Shown piece by piece: positions 15,279-23,795 of a stretch of 64,000 bases of DNA; the stretch's first letter is position 1, and the number at the start of each line of letters is the position of its first letter. The translations under genes were made by a program, and so were the position numbers. The notes under the pieces are model-generated. The model was not told the origin of the DNA and did no database searches. It saw nothing but the letters and a program-made list of their open reading frames with translations. This DNA comes from Amycolatopsis albispora (GTDB lineage Bacteria; Actinomycetota; Actinomycetes; Mycobacteriales; Pseudonocardiaceae). The stretch covers positions 1,612,001 to 1,676,000 of the forward strand of contig NZ_CP015163.1 of NCBI RefSeq assembly GCF_003312875.1. The letters are read 5' to 3'.

Positions 15279-17212
15279 GCGGCCGCCCGCCGCCAGGCCG
15301 CGCGGCGCAGCAGGCGCAGGCCGTTGAGCCCGACGATGACGGTGGAGCCTTCGTGCCCGGCTACACCGAGCGGCAGCGGCAGCGTGCCGACGAGATCCCA
15401 GGTCGCCAGCACGGCGATGAAACCGCCCGCGATGGCGAGATTGGCGACCACCAGGCGGCGGGCGCGGCGGGCCAGCGCGACGACAGCGGGAATGGTGGCG
15501 AGTTCGTCGCGTGTGATCACCGCGTCGGCCGTGTCCAGGGTGAGATCGGCACCACCGCGGCCCATCGCGATCCCGGTGTGCGCGGCGGCCAGCGCCGGTG
15601 CGTCGTTCACGCCGTCACCGACGAGCAGCACCTTGCCGCCCGCGGCTTCCAGCTCACGCACGGCGGCCACCTTGTCCTGGGGGAGCAGGCCCGCGCGGAC
15701 GTCGGTGATGCCCACCTCGGCGGCGAGCCGGGCGGCGGCCCGCGGGTTGTCACCGGTGAGCAGCACCGGCCGCGCGCCGGTCAGCGCGGTGAGCCGGGCG
15801 ACGGCGCCGGCCGCGCCGGGCCGGACCCGGTCGGACAGGCCGAGCACGCCGATCGGCCGCCCGTCGGCCTTGACCACCACCGCGGTGTGCCCGGCCTGTT
15901 CCAGCTCCGCCACCACACCGGCCGCCTGCTCGTCGTCCAGCAGCCGGGCGGGGCTGCCCACTTCGACAAAACGGCCGTCCACCAAGGCATTCACACCGTG
16001 TCCCGGCGTGGACGTGAACGCCTCGGCGGGTCGCGGCGGCAGCCCGGCTTCGCGGGCGGCGGCCACGACGGCACGCGCGAGCGGGTGCTCGGACGGGTGT
16101 TCCGCGGCGGCGGCCAGCGCGAGCACTTCGTCCTCCGCGGTGCCGGGCAGCGCGCGCAGCTCGGTCAGCCGAGGGGCGCCGTCGGTCAGCGTTCCGGTCT
16201 TGTCGAAGGCCACGTGGGTGACGGTGCCGAGGCGTTCCAGCACCACGGCGGACTTGACCAGCACCCCGTGCCGCCCGGCGTTGGCGATCGCGGACAGCAG
16301 CGGTGGCATGGTGGCCAGCACCACCGCGCACGGCGACGCGACGATCATGAACGTCATGGCGCGCAACAGGGTCGGCTCCAGCGCGGCGCCGAACAGCAGC
16401 GGGACCACGAACAGCGCCAGCGTCGCGGCGACCATGCCGACCGAGTAGCGCTGCTCGATCTTCTCGATGAACAACTGGGTGCGGGCCTTGGTGGAGCTGG
16501 CTTCGGCCACCATCGCGACGATCCGCGCGATCACCGTTTCGCCCGCCGGGCGGGTGATCCGCACGCGCAGCACACCGGTGCCGTTGAGCGTCCCGGCGAA
16601 CACCTCGTCACCGGCCGCCTTGTCCACCGGGAGGGGTTCACCGGTGATGGTGGCCTGGTCGACTTCGCTGGCGCCATCGACGACTTCGCCGTCACCGCCG
16701 ATTCGCTCGCCGGGGCGCACCATGATCACGTCGCCGACTTCGAGCGTAGCGGTGTGGACGGTCTCCTCGCCGGTGGCGGTGAGCCGGGTGGCCTGGTCGG
16801 GGGCGAGGTCGAGCAGGTTCCGGACGGAGTCCTCGGTGCGCTTGGTCGCGATCGCCTCCAGCGCGCCCGAGGTGGCGAAGATGACGATGAGCAGGCCGCC
16901 ATCGAAAACCTGGCCGATCGCCGCGGCACCGATCGCGGCGAGCACCATCAGCAGGTCGACGTCGAGCTTCCGCTCCCGCAACGCCTGAAGCCCCGCCCAG
17001 CCGGGTTCCCAGCCGCCGGTGGCGTAGCAGGCCAAGTACAGCGCCCACCACAACCAGGCCGGGCCGCCGGTGAGCTGGGCGGTCAGGCCCAATGCGAACA
17101 ACGCGGTCGCGGCGGCGGCCCACCGCACTTCCGGCAGCGACCACACCCCGCTCCGGCGCGGGGCGGTCGGCTCGGGCGGCGCGGCGGGCGTGGTGCTCAG
17201 CTCTGCGGTCAC
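15275..17212 (-). CDS. P1B-4-type metal-transporting P-type ATPase (Co/Zn/Fe exporter-like)
   Basis: 645 residues. The phosphorylation motif is DKTGT (Asp337), the hinge GDGVNDAPAL is present and TGEP lies at 190-193. The membrane metal site reads SPC (residues 293-295) in the sixth helix and HEGST (about 620) near the C-terminus; SPC plus HEG(G/S)T is the hallmark of subgroup P1B-4 (CtpD/CoaT-like). There is no N-terminal metal-binding domain, also typical for this group. GTG 17212 is the start; no strong ribosome site is visible. It is divergent from an ArsR sensor gene 66 bp away, a standard metal resistance pair. Confidence 0.9.
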   Translation of the reverse strand: MTAELSTTPAAPPEPTAPRRSGVWSLPEVRWAAAATALFALGLTAQLTGGPAWLWWALYLACYATGGWEPGWAGLQALRERKLDVDLLMVLAAIGAAAIGQVFDGGLLIVIFATSGALEAIATKRTEDSVRNLLDLAPDQATRLTATGEETVHTATLEVGDVIMVRPGERIGGDGEVVDGASEVDQATITGEPLPVDKAAGDEVFAGTLNGTGVLRVRITRPAGETVIARIVAMVAEASSTKARTQLFIEKIEQRYSVGMVAATLALFVVPLLFGAALEPTLLRAMTFMIVASPCAVVLATMPPLLSAIANAGRHGVLVKSAVVLERLGTVTHVAFDKTGTLTDGAPRLTELRALPGTAEDEVLALAAAAEHPSEHPLARAVVAAAREAGLPPRPAEAFTSTPGHGVNALVDGRFVEVGSPARLLDDEQAAGVVAELEQAGHTAVVVKADGRPIGVLGLSDRVRPGAAGAVARLTALTGARPVLLTGDNPRAAARLAAEVGITDVRAGLLPQDKVAAVRELEAAGGKVLLVGDGVNDAPALAAAHTGIAMGRGGADLTLDTADAVITRDELATIPAVVALARRARRLVVANLAIAGGFIAVLATWDLVGTLPLPLGVAGHEGSTVIVGLNGLRLLRRAAWRRAAA

Positions 17213-17223
17213 CCTGGCATCAT

Positions 17224-17258
17224 ATCTGCGCAGTCATGCAGATACGCAAGTAGTTGCG
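17224..17258. promoter_or_regulatory. Candidate ArsR operator between metal ATPase and sensor genes
   Basis: Two dyads lie side by side: ATCTGC (17224-17229) with GCAGAT (17238-17243), and CGCAA (17245-17249) with TTGCG (17254-17258). The word ACGCAAGTAG also occurs twice (17244-17253 and 17260-17269). ArsR/SmtB sensors bind such imperfect dyads between divergent genes. A TAGGGT hexamer at 17267-17272 could be the -10 of the sensor gene, placing the start of transcription close to its ATG. Confidence 0.55.
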
Positions 17259-17278
17259 CACGCAAGTAGGGTGGGCGT

Positions 17279-17614
17279 ATGCACACATCGCTGCCGGACT
17301 TCGACATGCCCGACGAGGAGCAGGTGCACCTGGCGGCCGAATCGTTCCGCCTGCTGGCCGACCCCACCCGGATCAAGGTGCTGTGGGCGCTGCTGCAGGG
17401 CGAGTCGTCGGTCGCCTGCCTGGCCGAGCTCGCCGGGGTCGCGCCGACCGCGGTGAGCCAGCACCTGGCCAAGCTCCGCCTCGCCGGGCTGGTCAAGGGC
17501 CGCCGCGAAGGCACGTTCGTGTACTACTCGGCCGCCGACGACCACGTGCAGAGCCTGCTCAGGCAGGCACTGTTCCATGTGGACCACGTCGAGCAGTCGA
17601 GCTCGGCGGGCTGA
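17279..17614 (+). CDS. ArsR/SmtB-family metal sensor with alpha-5 site
   Basis: 111 residues. The winged helix core is clear (LADPTRIKVLWALLQGE, then APTAVSQHLAKLRLAGLV). In the last helix Asp87, His89, His100 and His103 have exactly the D-x-H-x10-H-x2-H spacing of the alpha-5 Zn/Co site of CzrA and SmtB. This predicts a sensor for Zn, Co or Ni that releases DNA when metal binds. The divergent P1B-4 ATPase is the evident target, and the operator-like dyads lie between them. Confidence 0.92.
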   Translation: MHTSLPDFDMPDEEQVHLAAESFRLLADPTRIKVLWALLQGESSVACLAELAGVAPTAVSQHLAKLRLAGLVKGRREGTFVYYSAADDHVQSLLRQALFHVDHVEQSSSAG

Positions 17615-17641
17615 CGCGGCTTGTCCACAGTGGACTGAGGG

Positions 17642-18571
17642 TTACCGCGGCGCGTCGAGGGTGGCCGCCAGCGCCGCGCGGACCTCCCGGAGCGCGGCGA
17701 GCCCGGCGGCGATGGCGGGCTGTTCCCGCGAACCCGCCCGGATCGCGGCGACGACGCGGCGGATCGGCACGGGTGGCGCGCCGACGCGGACACGGCGGGT
17801 GTCGTGCCTGGCGGGTAGCTCCGCCAACCGGGGGACGAGGGCAACGCCGAAACCGCGGGCGACCAGTGCGGCGCCGGTGTCCCATTCGTCGGCGTAGTGC
17901 GCCACGTCGGGCGAGAAGCCCGCGCTGGTGCAGGCCAGCGTGACCAGCTGGTGGTAGGCGCGTCCCGGATTGCTGCCGATCCAGGGATCGGCGGCGAGTT
18001 CGCTCAACGCGACGTCCGTGCGGCCGGCCACCGGATGATCGGGACCGACGAGCATGTCCAGCGGTTCGTCGTAGAGCACGTGCTGGTCGAACGCCTCGTC
18101 CGACGCCGGTGGGATGTCGGGGGTCGCGACGACCACCACGATGTCGGTGTCGTCGGCGGCGAGCAGGTCGAAGGCGCGGGCCGGTTCGGTCTCGCGCAGG
18201 TGCAGGCGCAGCGCGGGATGCTCGTCGCGCAGCCGGTCCATCGCCTGCGGCACCACGGCCGCGGCGGCGGTGGAGAACCCGCAGAAGCGCAGCGTGCCAC
18301 CGATCCCGCCGGTGCGGTGCGCGGCGAGGTCGGCGCGGGCGCGTTCCCACTGGGCGGTGAGCACCTCGCCGTGCGCGAGCAGCGTGCGCGCGGCCGCGGT
18401 GAGGCGCACCCCGCGACCGGCGGGTTCGAGCAGGGCGACGCCGAGTTCCTTGGCCAGCGCCTGGATCTGGTGCGACACCGCGGACGGGGTCAGGCGGCAC
18501 ATCTCGGCGGCCGCGGTCACGGTCCGATGGCGGTCGATCGCCCGCAGCACCCGGAGACGCCGATCAATCAT
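17642..18571 (-). CDS. LysR-family regulator of the amine-oxidation operon
   Basis: 309 residues. The N-terminal helix-turn-helix reads LRVLRAIDRHRTVTAAAEM, then LTPSAVSHQIQALAKELGVALLE, followed by a standard LysR effector domain. The ATG at 18571 is used; the longer frame upstream lies across the divergent oxidase gene and is a shadow. It is divergent from the sarcosine-oxidase-like gene with 99 bp between them. A dyad overlaps its own start codon, so autorepression is possible. It most likely controls the four-gene Rieske operon, with the amine or a breakdown product as inducer. Confidence 0.88.
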   Translation of the reverse strand: MIDRRLRVLRAIDRHRTVTAAAEMCRLTPSAVSHQIQALAKELGVALLEPAGRGVRLTAAARTLLAHGEVLTAQWERARADLAAHRTGGIGGTLRFCGFSTAAAAVVPQAMDRLRDEHPALRLHLRETEPARAFDLLAADDTDIVVVVATPDIPPASDEAFDQHVLYDEPLDMLVGPDHPVAGRTDVALSELAADPWIGSNPGRAYHQLVTLACTSAGFSPDVAHYADEWDTGAALVARGFGVALVPRLAELPARHDTRRVRVGAPPVPIRRVVAAIRAGSREQPAIAAGLAALREVRAALAATLDAPR

Positions 18572-18585
18572 GTACCAAACGTACA
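18571..18585. promoter_or_regulatory. Dyad over the LysR start, candidate operator
   Basis: TGTAC (18571-18575) and GTACA (18581-18585) form a perfect 5-bp inverted repeat with a 5-bp centre, beginning at the last base of the LysR start codon. Its place between the divergent LysR and oxidase genes suggests an autoregulatory site. Confidence 0.45.
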
Positions 18586-18670
18586 AGATCCCTAGTTCGA
18601 TTCTTCGATAGACGTGCACATTCGCGGGTCTGACACTGGGGTCACCAGCCCCGACCCGCAGGAGGAACCC

Positions 18671-19855
18671 ATGTCCCGCGCTCGCGTGGTGGTCGTCGGT
18701 CTCGGCGGCCTCGGCTCGGCGGCGCTGTACCGGCTCGCCGCGGACCTCGGCCCCGGTGTGCTCGGCCTCGAGCAGTTCGAACTCGGTCACCACCGCGGTG
18801 CCTCCCAGGACCACTCGCGGATCATCCGGCTGGCGCAGCACCAGCCCGAATACGCCGCGCTCGCCCGGCCGGCGTACCAGGCGTGGGACGAGATCGAGGC
18901 CGAATCCGGCCAGCGGATCGTCACCCGGACCGGCGGCCTGGTCATCGAGGACCGGGAAGCCCGGCGCGCGGCCGCCACCGGCAGCCGGAACATCGAGGGC
19001 TACACCGCCGTGTTCGACCGCTTCGGGGTCGACTACGAACTGCTCGACGCCGCGGCCCTCGTGGATCGATGGCCGCAGTTCCGCGTCGGTGGCAGCGAGC
19101 AGGCGCTGTACCAATCCGAATCGGGCATCGTCGACGCCGCCAAGGCGAACGCCGTGCACATCGCGCTGGCCCGCGCTCGTGGTGCCGAGATCCGTACGCA
19201 CACCAAGGTCCACGCGGTGCGACCGGACGGCGAAGGGGTCGCGGTGGTCACCGACGGCGGCACCATCCTGGCCGACCGGGTTGTCGTGGCCGCCGACGCC
19301 TGGACCAACCAGGTCCTCGCCGGCACGGGGATCCAGTTGCCGCTGACCGTGCTGCGCGAGCAGGTCACCTACTACGCCACCCCGCACCTGGCGGAGTTCG
19401 CGCCCGGCCGGTTCCCGGTGTTCATGTGGCACGGCCACCACAACTTCTACGGGTTCCCGGTCTACGGCGAGGTCGCCACGAAGCTCGGCCAGCACATGGG
19501 CGGGGACGAGACCACCGCGGACGACCGTTCCTTCGAGCCGGATCCGGTGCGGCGCAAGCGTTACGCGGAGTTCGTGGACCGGCACCTCCCGCGCTTCGGC
19601 GGCCCCGAGCTGTATTCCAGGACCTGCCTGTACACCGTGCCGCCGGACCAGAACTTCGTGCTCGACCGGCTGCCGGCGCACCCGCAGATCGTCGTCGCCA
19701 TCGGCGCCGGGCACGCCTACAAGTTCGCCGCGCTCATCGGCGGGCTGCTCACCGACCTCGCGCTCGACCGCGCTCCCGCGCACCCGATCGACGCCTTCAC
19801 CAGCACGCGGCCCGCGCTCACCGATCCCGCGTTCCCGCGTGCCTTCCACGTCTGA
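18671..19855 (+). CDS. FAD-dependent amine oxidase, monomeric sarcosine oxidase / N-methyltryptophan oxidase-like
   Basis: 394 residues. The N-terminal dinucleotide fold VVVVGLGGLGSAALYRLA binds FAD, followed by the family's SRIIRLA segment with basic residues near the flavin. Late in the chain, IGAGHAYKFAALIG matches the second FAD-binding stretch of MSOX enzymes; the usual covalent-flavin Cys in this area (SGHGFK/C) is not apparent. Such enzymes oxidise N-methyl groups to formaldehyde and H2O2. GGAGGA precedes the ATG. It leads an operon with a Rieske oxygenase, aldehyde dehydrogenase and reductase, which fits stepwise N-demethylation. Confidence 0.85.
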   Translation: MSRARVVVVGLGGLGSAALYRLAADLGPGVLGLEQFELGHHRGASQDHSRIIRLAQHQPEYAALARPAYQAWDEIEAESGQRIVTRTGGLVIEDREARRAAATGSRNIEGYTAVFDRFGVDYELLDAAALVDRWPQFRVGGSEQALYQSESGIVDAAKANAVHIALARARGAEIRTHTKVHAVRPDGEGVAVVTDGGTILADRVVVAADAWTNQVLAGTGIQLPLTVLREQVTYYATPHLAEFAPGRFPVFMWHGHHNFYGFPVYGEVATKLGQHMGGDETTADDRSFEPDPVRRKRYAEFVDRHLPRFGGPELYSRTCLYTVPPDQNFVLDRLPAHPQIVVAIGAGHAYKFAALIGGLLTDLALDRAPAHPIDAFTSTRPALTDPAFPRAFHV

Positions 19856-19884
19856 CCGTTCCACCGAGAGAGGAGGCCGCCGCG

Positions 19885-21177
19885 ATGACCGCCGACCCGC
19901 ACGCCGCGCTCCCGGCCCGGCCCGTCGACCCCGCTCGCTTCACCGACGAAAGCACCTATCGCGCTACCCGCCTGCCGGTGGAGCTGGCCTCGACGCTGCT
20001 TCCCGACGCCTACGCCGCACCGGAGTTCTTCGCCGTCGAGCGGGAGCGGGTGTTCGCCACCGGCTGGGTCGCGGTGGGCATCGCCGCCGACGTCGACCGC
20101 CCCGGCGCCTGCGTGGTGGCCGAGGTCGCCGGCCGCTCGATCATCGTCACGCGTGACCGGAACGGCTCGCTGCGCGGTTTCCACAACGTCTGCCGCCACC
20201 GCGCCACCCGGCTGCTCGGCCCGGACGCCCGCGAGGTCGGCAAGCGCGGGCGCATCCGCTGCCCGTACCACAACTGGACCTACGACACCGACGGCACTTG
20301 CCTCGGCACGCCGTTGTTCGAGGGTTCGGACGTGCCCGCCGGGCAGGAGGCGATCTTCGACACCTCGGTGGCCAAGGGCTTCGACCGCGCCGACTACGGC
20401 CTGCTCCCGGTGGCCGTGGACACCTGGGGCCCGTTCCTGTTCGCCAACCTGGCTGCCGATCCGGAGCCGCTCGCCACCCACCTCGGTGACCTCCCGCGGC
20501 GCTTCGCCGCCTATCGGCTGGACGAGTGGGTGCCGCGGCGCCGCCGCACCTACGACGTGGCCGCGAACTACAAGCTCGTCGGCGAGAACTTCATGGAGTA
20601 CTACCACCTGCCGTGGGTGCACCCCGAGCTGAACCAGGTCTCGAAGGTCGCCGACCACCACCGCTGGCAGGGCCCCGGCCGGTACATGGGCATGTGCACC
20701 ACACCGGTGTCACGCAACACCGAGGCCGGTGGCTGGGACGGCCTGCGCCCGCTGAGTTCGCTGGGTGGACAGGACGCCGACAGCGGCCGGTTCGCCTGGC
20801 TGTTCCCCAGCACCGCGCTCGTGGTCCTGCCGAACCACGCCTTTGTGCTGCTCAACCAGCCCGTCGCGGCGAACCGCACGATCGAGACCGCGGTGCTGCT
20901 CACCCATCCCGAATGCCTCGGCGACCCGGAAGCCGAGCAGGGCCTCGACCAGCTCGAGAAGTTCTGGGATCTGGTGAACCGCCAGGACCTGCACATCGTC
21001 GAGGAGGTCCAGCGGGGCATCGAAAACCCGGCGTACCGCGGCGGGCGGATGTGCTTCCGGTTCGAGGAACCGGTGCACCGCTTCCAGAACATGGTCATCG
21101 ACCGGATGGTCGGCATCGACCGCGTGCCCGGCGGCGACGAGGATCCGATGACGCCGATGTTCCCGGAACCGGCATGA
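19885..21177 (+). CDS. Rieske non-heme iron oxygenase, large subunit (GbcA-like)
   Basis: 430 residues. The Rieske [2Fe-2S] ligands are Cys103, His105, Cys126 and His129 (NVCRHRA and RCPYHNW). The mononuclear iron motif ENFMEYYHLPWVHP gives His241 and His246. The layout matches the oxygenases that demethylate glycine betaine, carnitine-like or proline betaine compounds. AGGAGG precedes the ATG, and the stop overlaps the ATG of the aldehyde dehydrogenase. Electrons would come from the ferredoxin reductase two genes downstream. The substrate is not determined: glycine betaine, carnitine, choline-derived and stachydrine-type amines all fit. Confidence 0.88.
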   Translation: MTADPHAALPARPVDPARFTDESTYRATRLPVELASTLLPDAYAAPEFFAVERERVFATGWVAVGIAADVDRPGACVVAEVAGRSIIVTRDRNGSLRGFHNVCRHRATRLLGPDAREVGKRGRIRCPYHNWTYDTDGTCLGTPLFEGSDVPAGQEAIFDTSVAKGFDRADYGLLPVAVDTWGPFLFANLAADPEPLATHLGDLPRRFAAYRLDEWVPRRRRTYDVAANYKLVGENFMEYYHLPWVHPELNQVSKVADHHRWQGPGRYMGMCTTPVSRNTEAGGWDGLRPLSSLGGQDADSGRFAWLFPSTALVVLPNHAFVLLNQPVAANRTIETAVLLTHPECLGDPEAEQGLDQLEKFWDLVNRQDLHIVEEVQRGIENPAYRGGRMCFRFEEPVHRFQNMVIDRMVGIDRVPGGDEDPMTPMFPEPA

Positions 21178-22601
21178 GCACGCACCACATCGACGGCGCC
21201 CGGGTTCCGTCCCGCGGCGGGACGATCGCGGTCGAAGATCCCTCGACGGGGGAGACGATCGCCCACGTCGCCCGCGGTGACACCGCCGACGTGGACCTCG
21301 CCGTGCAGGCTGCCCGCCGCCGCGCCGACGGGTTCCGGCTCACCACCCCCGCCGACCGGGGGCGCCTGCTGCGGGCACTCGCCCGCGCGCTCGACGGCGT
21401 CCGCGACGAGTTCGCCCGGCTGGAAACCCTCGACACCGGCAAGCCGTTGTCGCTGGCACACGCGGAAATCGGCGGTTGCGTCGACTACCTCGACTACTAC
21501 GCGGGCGCCGCCGACAAGCTGCACGGCGAGACGATCCCGATCGGCCCCGGCGCACTGGCGTTCACCGTGCGCGAGCCGGTCGGCGTCACCGCGCACATCG
21601 TGCCGTGGAACGCGCCGCTGTCGATGCTGTGCCGCAGCGTCGCGCCCGCCTTGGCGGCCGGGAACACGGCCGTGGTCAAACCGGCCGAGCAGACCCCGCT
21701 GACCGCGTTGCGGTTCGCCGAGCTGGTGCTGGAGGCCGGTTACCCGCCCGGCACGGTCAACGTGGTGACCGGGCTCGGCGCGGAGGCCGGGCACGCGCTC
21801 GCCGCGCACCCCGGCATCGGGTCGCTGACCTTCACCGGCTCGGTCACCACCGGCCGGGCCGTGCTGCGTGCGGCGGCCGAGCACATCACCCCGGTGGTGA
21901 CCGAACTCGGCGGCAAGTCCCCGCAGCTGGTGTTCGCCGACGCCGATCTCGACGAGGTGGCGGCCCAGGTGGTCACCGGTTTCACCGCCAACACCGGCCA
22001 GTACTGCGACGCCGGGTCGCGCCTGCTCGCCGACCGCCGGATCCACGACGAACTGGTGGAGCGGATCACGGCACGGGCTTCGGCACTCACGCTCGGCCCG
22101 GGGATCGAAGATCGCGCCCTGGGCCCGCTGGTGTCCGCCGACCACCACCGCCGGGTCAGCGGCTATCTCGAGATCGGGCTCAGCGAGGGCGCACGCCTCG
22201 CCGGAACCCGGCAGGAGGTGCCCGATCGCGGGCATTTCTTCGCGCCCGCGGTGTTCACCGGGGTCACTCCCGGCATGCGGATCGCCCGTGAAGAGATCTT
22301 CGGGCCCATCCTGGCCGTTGCCGCGTTCGACAACGAGGACCACGCCGTCGAACTGGCCGATGCCACCGACTACGGCCTCGGTGCCGGAATCCACACGCGC
22401 GACATCGACCGCGCCCTGCGGGTGGCGGGTCGCGTCCGCGCCGGATACGTGATGATCAACGAATACTTCGCGGGCGGGGTCGCCGTTCCCTTCGGTGGCA
22501 CCAAGTTCAGCGGCACCGGACGGGAACGCGGGCTGGTCGCGCTGGACAGCTACCTCACGCTCAAGACCGTCGTCGCCCGGGTCGGCCCGTCATGCGGCTG
22601 A
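21174..22601 (+). CDS. NAD(P)-dependent aldehyde dehydrogenase (betaine-aldehyde-dehydrogenase-like)
   Basis: 475 residues of the ALDH superfamily. The catalytic Cys is residue 278 (TGQYC) and the general-base Glu is residue 244 (ELGGKSP). The cofactor-binding segments VPWNAPL, KPAEQTPL and FTGS are all present. The ATG overlaps the Rieske stop (ATGA), so the two are coupled. In this operon it may oxidise betaine aldehyde to a betaine, or a semialdehyde freed by the oxygenase, as in carnitine breakdown to trimethylamine. Specificity cannot be read from the sequence. Confidence 0.88.
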   Translation: MSTHHIDGARVPSRGGTIAVEDPSTGETIAHVARGDTADVDLAVQAARRRADGFRLTTPADRGRLLRALARALDGVRDEFARLETLDTGKPLSLAHAEIGGCVDYLDYYAGAADKLHGETIPIGPGALAFTVREPVGVTAHIVPWNAPLSMLCRSVAPALAAGNTAVVKPAEQTPLTALRFAELVLEAGYPPGTVNVVTGLGAEAGHALAAHPGIGSLTFTGSVTTGRAVLRAAAEHITPVVTELGGKSPQLVFADADLDEVAAQVVTGFTANTGQYCDAGSRLLADRRIHDELVERITARASALTLGPGIEDRALGPLVSADHHRRVSGYLEIGLSEGARLAGTRQEVPDRGHFFAPAVFTGVTPGMRIAREEIFGPILAVAAFDNEDHAVELADATDYGLGAGIHTRDIDRALRVAGRVRAGYVMINEYFAGGVAVPFGGTKFSGTGRERGLVALDSYLTLKTVVARVGPSCG

Positions 22602-23524
22602 TGGTCGCCGAGCGCCGCGACGAGGCCGACGGCGTGATTTCCCTGGTACTGGAAGCCCCCGGCGGTGGCGCGCTGCCCGCCTGGACGCCCGGCGCGCACA
22701 TCGACCTGCACCTCGAGGACGGCCTCATCCGGCAGTACTCGCTGTGTTCCGATCCCGGCGACCGCGGGCGGTGGCGGCTCGGCATCCTGCGTGAGCCGAG
22801 GAGCCGCGGCGGGTCGAAGCAGGTCTTCGACAAGCTGCACCCCGGCGACCTCGTGGAAGTCAGCGGACCACGCAACCACTTCGAGCTGCGGCCCGCCGCA
22901 CGTTATGTCTTCATCGCCGGTGGCATCGGGATCACGCCGATCCTGCCGATGATCACCCACGCCGAGCGCGCGGGCACACCCTGGACCCTGCTCTACGGCG
23001 GTCGCAGCCGGTGTTCGATGGCGTTCACCGGCGAACTCACCCGCTACGGCGACCGGGTCACCCTGGTGCCACAGGACGAATTCGGGCTGCCCGATCTGGC
23101 CCGCCCGCTCGGGAAAGCCGCCGAGGGAACGCATGTCTACGCCTGCGGCCCGGAGCCCCTGCTCAACGCGGTCACCGCGCAGATGCACGACTGGCCGCCC
23201 GGGAGCCTGCACACCGAACGCTTCACACCCCGCGCCGCGAGCGGCCCGGACGAGCCGTTCCAGGTCGAGTTCGTGGCCAGCGGGTTCACCGCGACCGTGC
23301 CCCCGGACCGCAGCATTCTGGCCGTCGCCGAGGACGCGGGCGTCGCCGTGGATTGGTCGTGCCGGGAAGGCACCTGCGGTTCCTGCGAGACGGCGGTGCT
23401 CGGCGGCCGCGCCGAGCACCGCGACTCCCTGCTGTCCGGCCCGGAACGGGAAGCCCAGGACTGCCTGATGATCTGCGTGTCCCGCGCCGAACACGGCTGC
23501 CCGCTCCTGCGACTCGACCTCTGA
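22592..23524 (+). CDS. Flavin/[2Fe-2S] ferredoxin reductase for the Rieske oxygenase (GbcB/VanB-like)
   Basis: 310 residues with phthalate-dioxygenase-reductase order: an FMN-binding barrel (RQYSLCSDP), an NAD-binding domain (FIAGGIGITPILPM, later YACGPEPLL) and a C-terminal plant-type ferredoxin domain with SCREGTCGSCETAVLGG and a final CLMICVS giving the four cluster Cys. The ATG overlaps the end of the aldehyde dehydrogenase gene by 10 bp. It supplies electrons from NADH to the Rieske centre of the oxygenase in the same operon. Confidence 0.92.
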   Translation: MRLMVAERRDEADGVISLVLEAPGGGALPAWTPGAHIDLHLEDGLIRQYSLCSDPGDRGRWRLGILREPRSRGGSKQVFDKLHPGDLVEVSGPRNHFELRPAARYVFIAGGIGITPILPMITHAERAGTPWTLLYGGRSRCSMAFTGELTRYGDRVTLVPQDEFGLPDLARPLGKAAEGTHVYACGPEPLLNAVTAQMHDWPPGSLHTERFTPRAASGPDEPFQVEFVASGFTATVPPDRSILAVAEDAGVAVDWSCREGTCGSCETAVLGGRAEHRDSLLSGPEREAQDCLMICVSRAEHGCPLLRLDL

Positions 23525-23552
23525 TCCGGCCGCGCGGCGGTACTGTCGGGCC

Positions 23553-23795
23553 ATGAGCGGACCGACTCCGGAGGAACTGGCGCGGGCGCTGCGTGCCAAG
23601 GCCAGGGCGGCCGCGACGGCCGCGTTGCGCGAAGGCCTGGTGGACATCGATGAGCGCCACGGCCAGCACGTGGCGGACGAGGTGGTCGGCTTGCTCGACC
23701 TCCCGGACCTGTTCGAGGGCCTGCTCGAACCGGGGCAGGACACCGACGACTCCGATGAGAAGCCGTACGAGCTCAACACCAAGTTCGAATGGTGA
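23553..23795 (+). CDS. Small acidic hypothetical protein
   Basis: 80 residues, first half Ala/Arg/Leu-rich and probably helical, second half acidic (GQDTDDSDEKPYE). I do not recognise a family. Codon use is like its neighbours and an ATG follows soon after the reductase gene. It ends directly at the stop of the convergent DUF4474 gene, with no base between the two stops. It could be a small partner of that secreted-type protein, but nothing proves this. Confidence 0.5.
   Translation: MSGPTPEELARALRAKARAAATAALREGLVDIDERHGQHVADEVVGLLDLPDLFEGLLEPGQDTDDSDEKPYELNTKFEW

Noticed and set aside
17623..17635. GTCCACAGTGGAC behind the ArsR gene as a terminator
   Set aside because: The dyad has almost no loop and no following T-run, and the same word recurs within coding regions, so it is not specific to gene ends.
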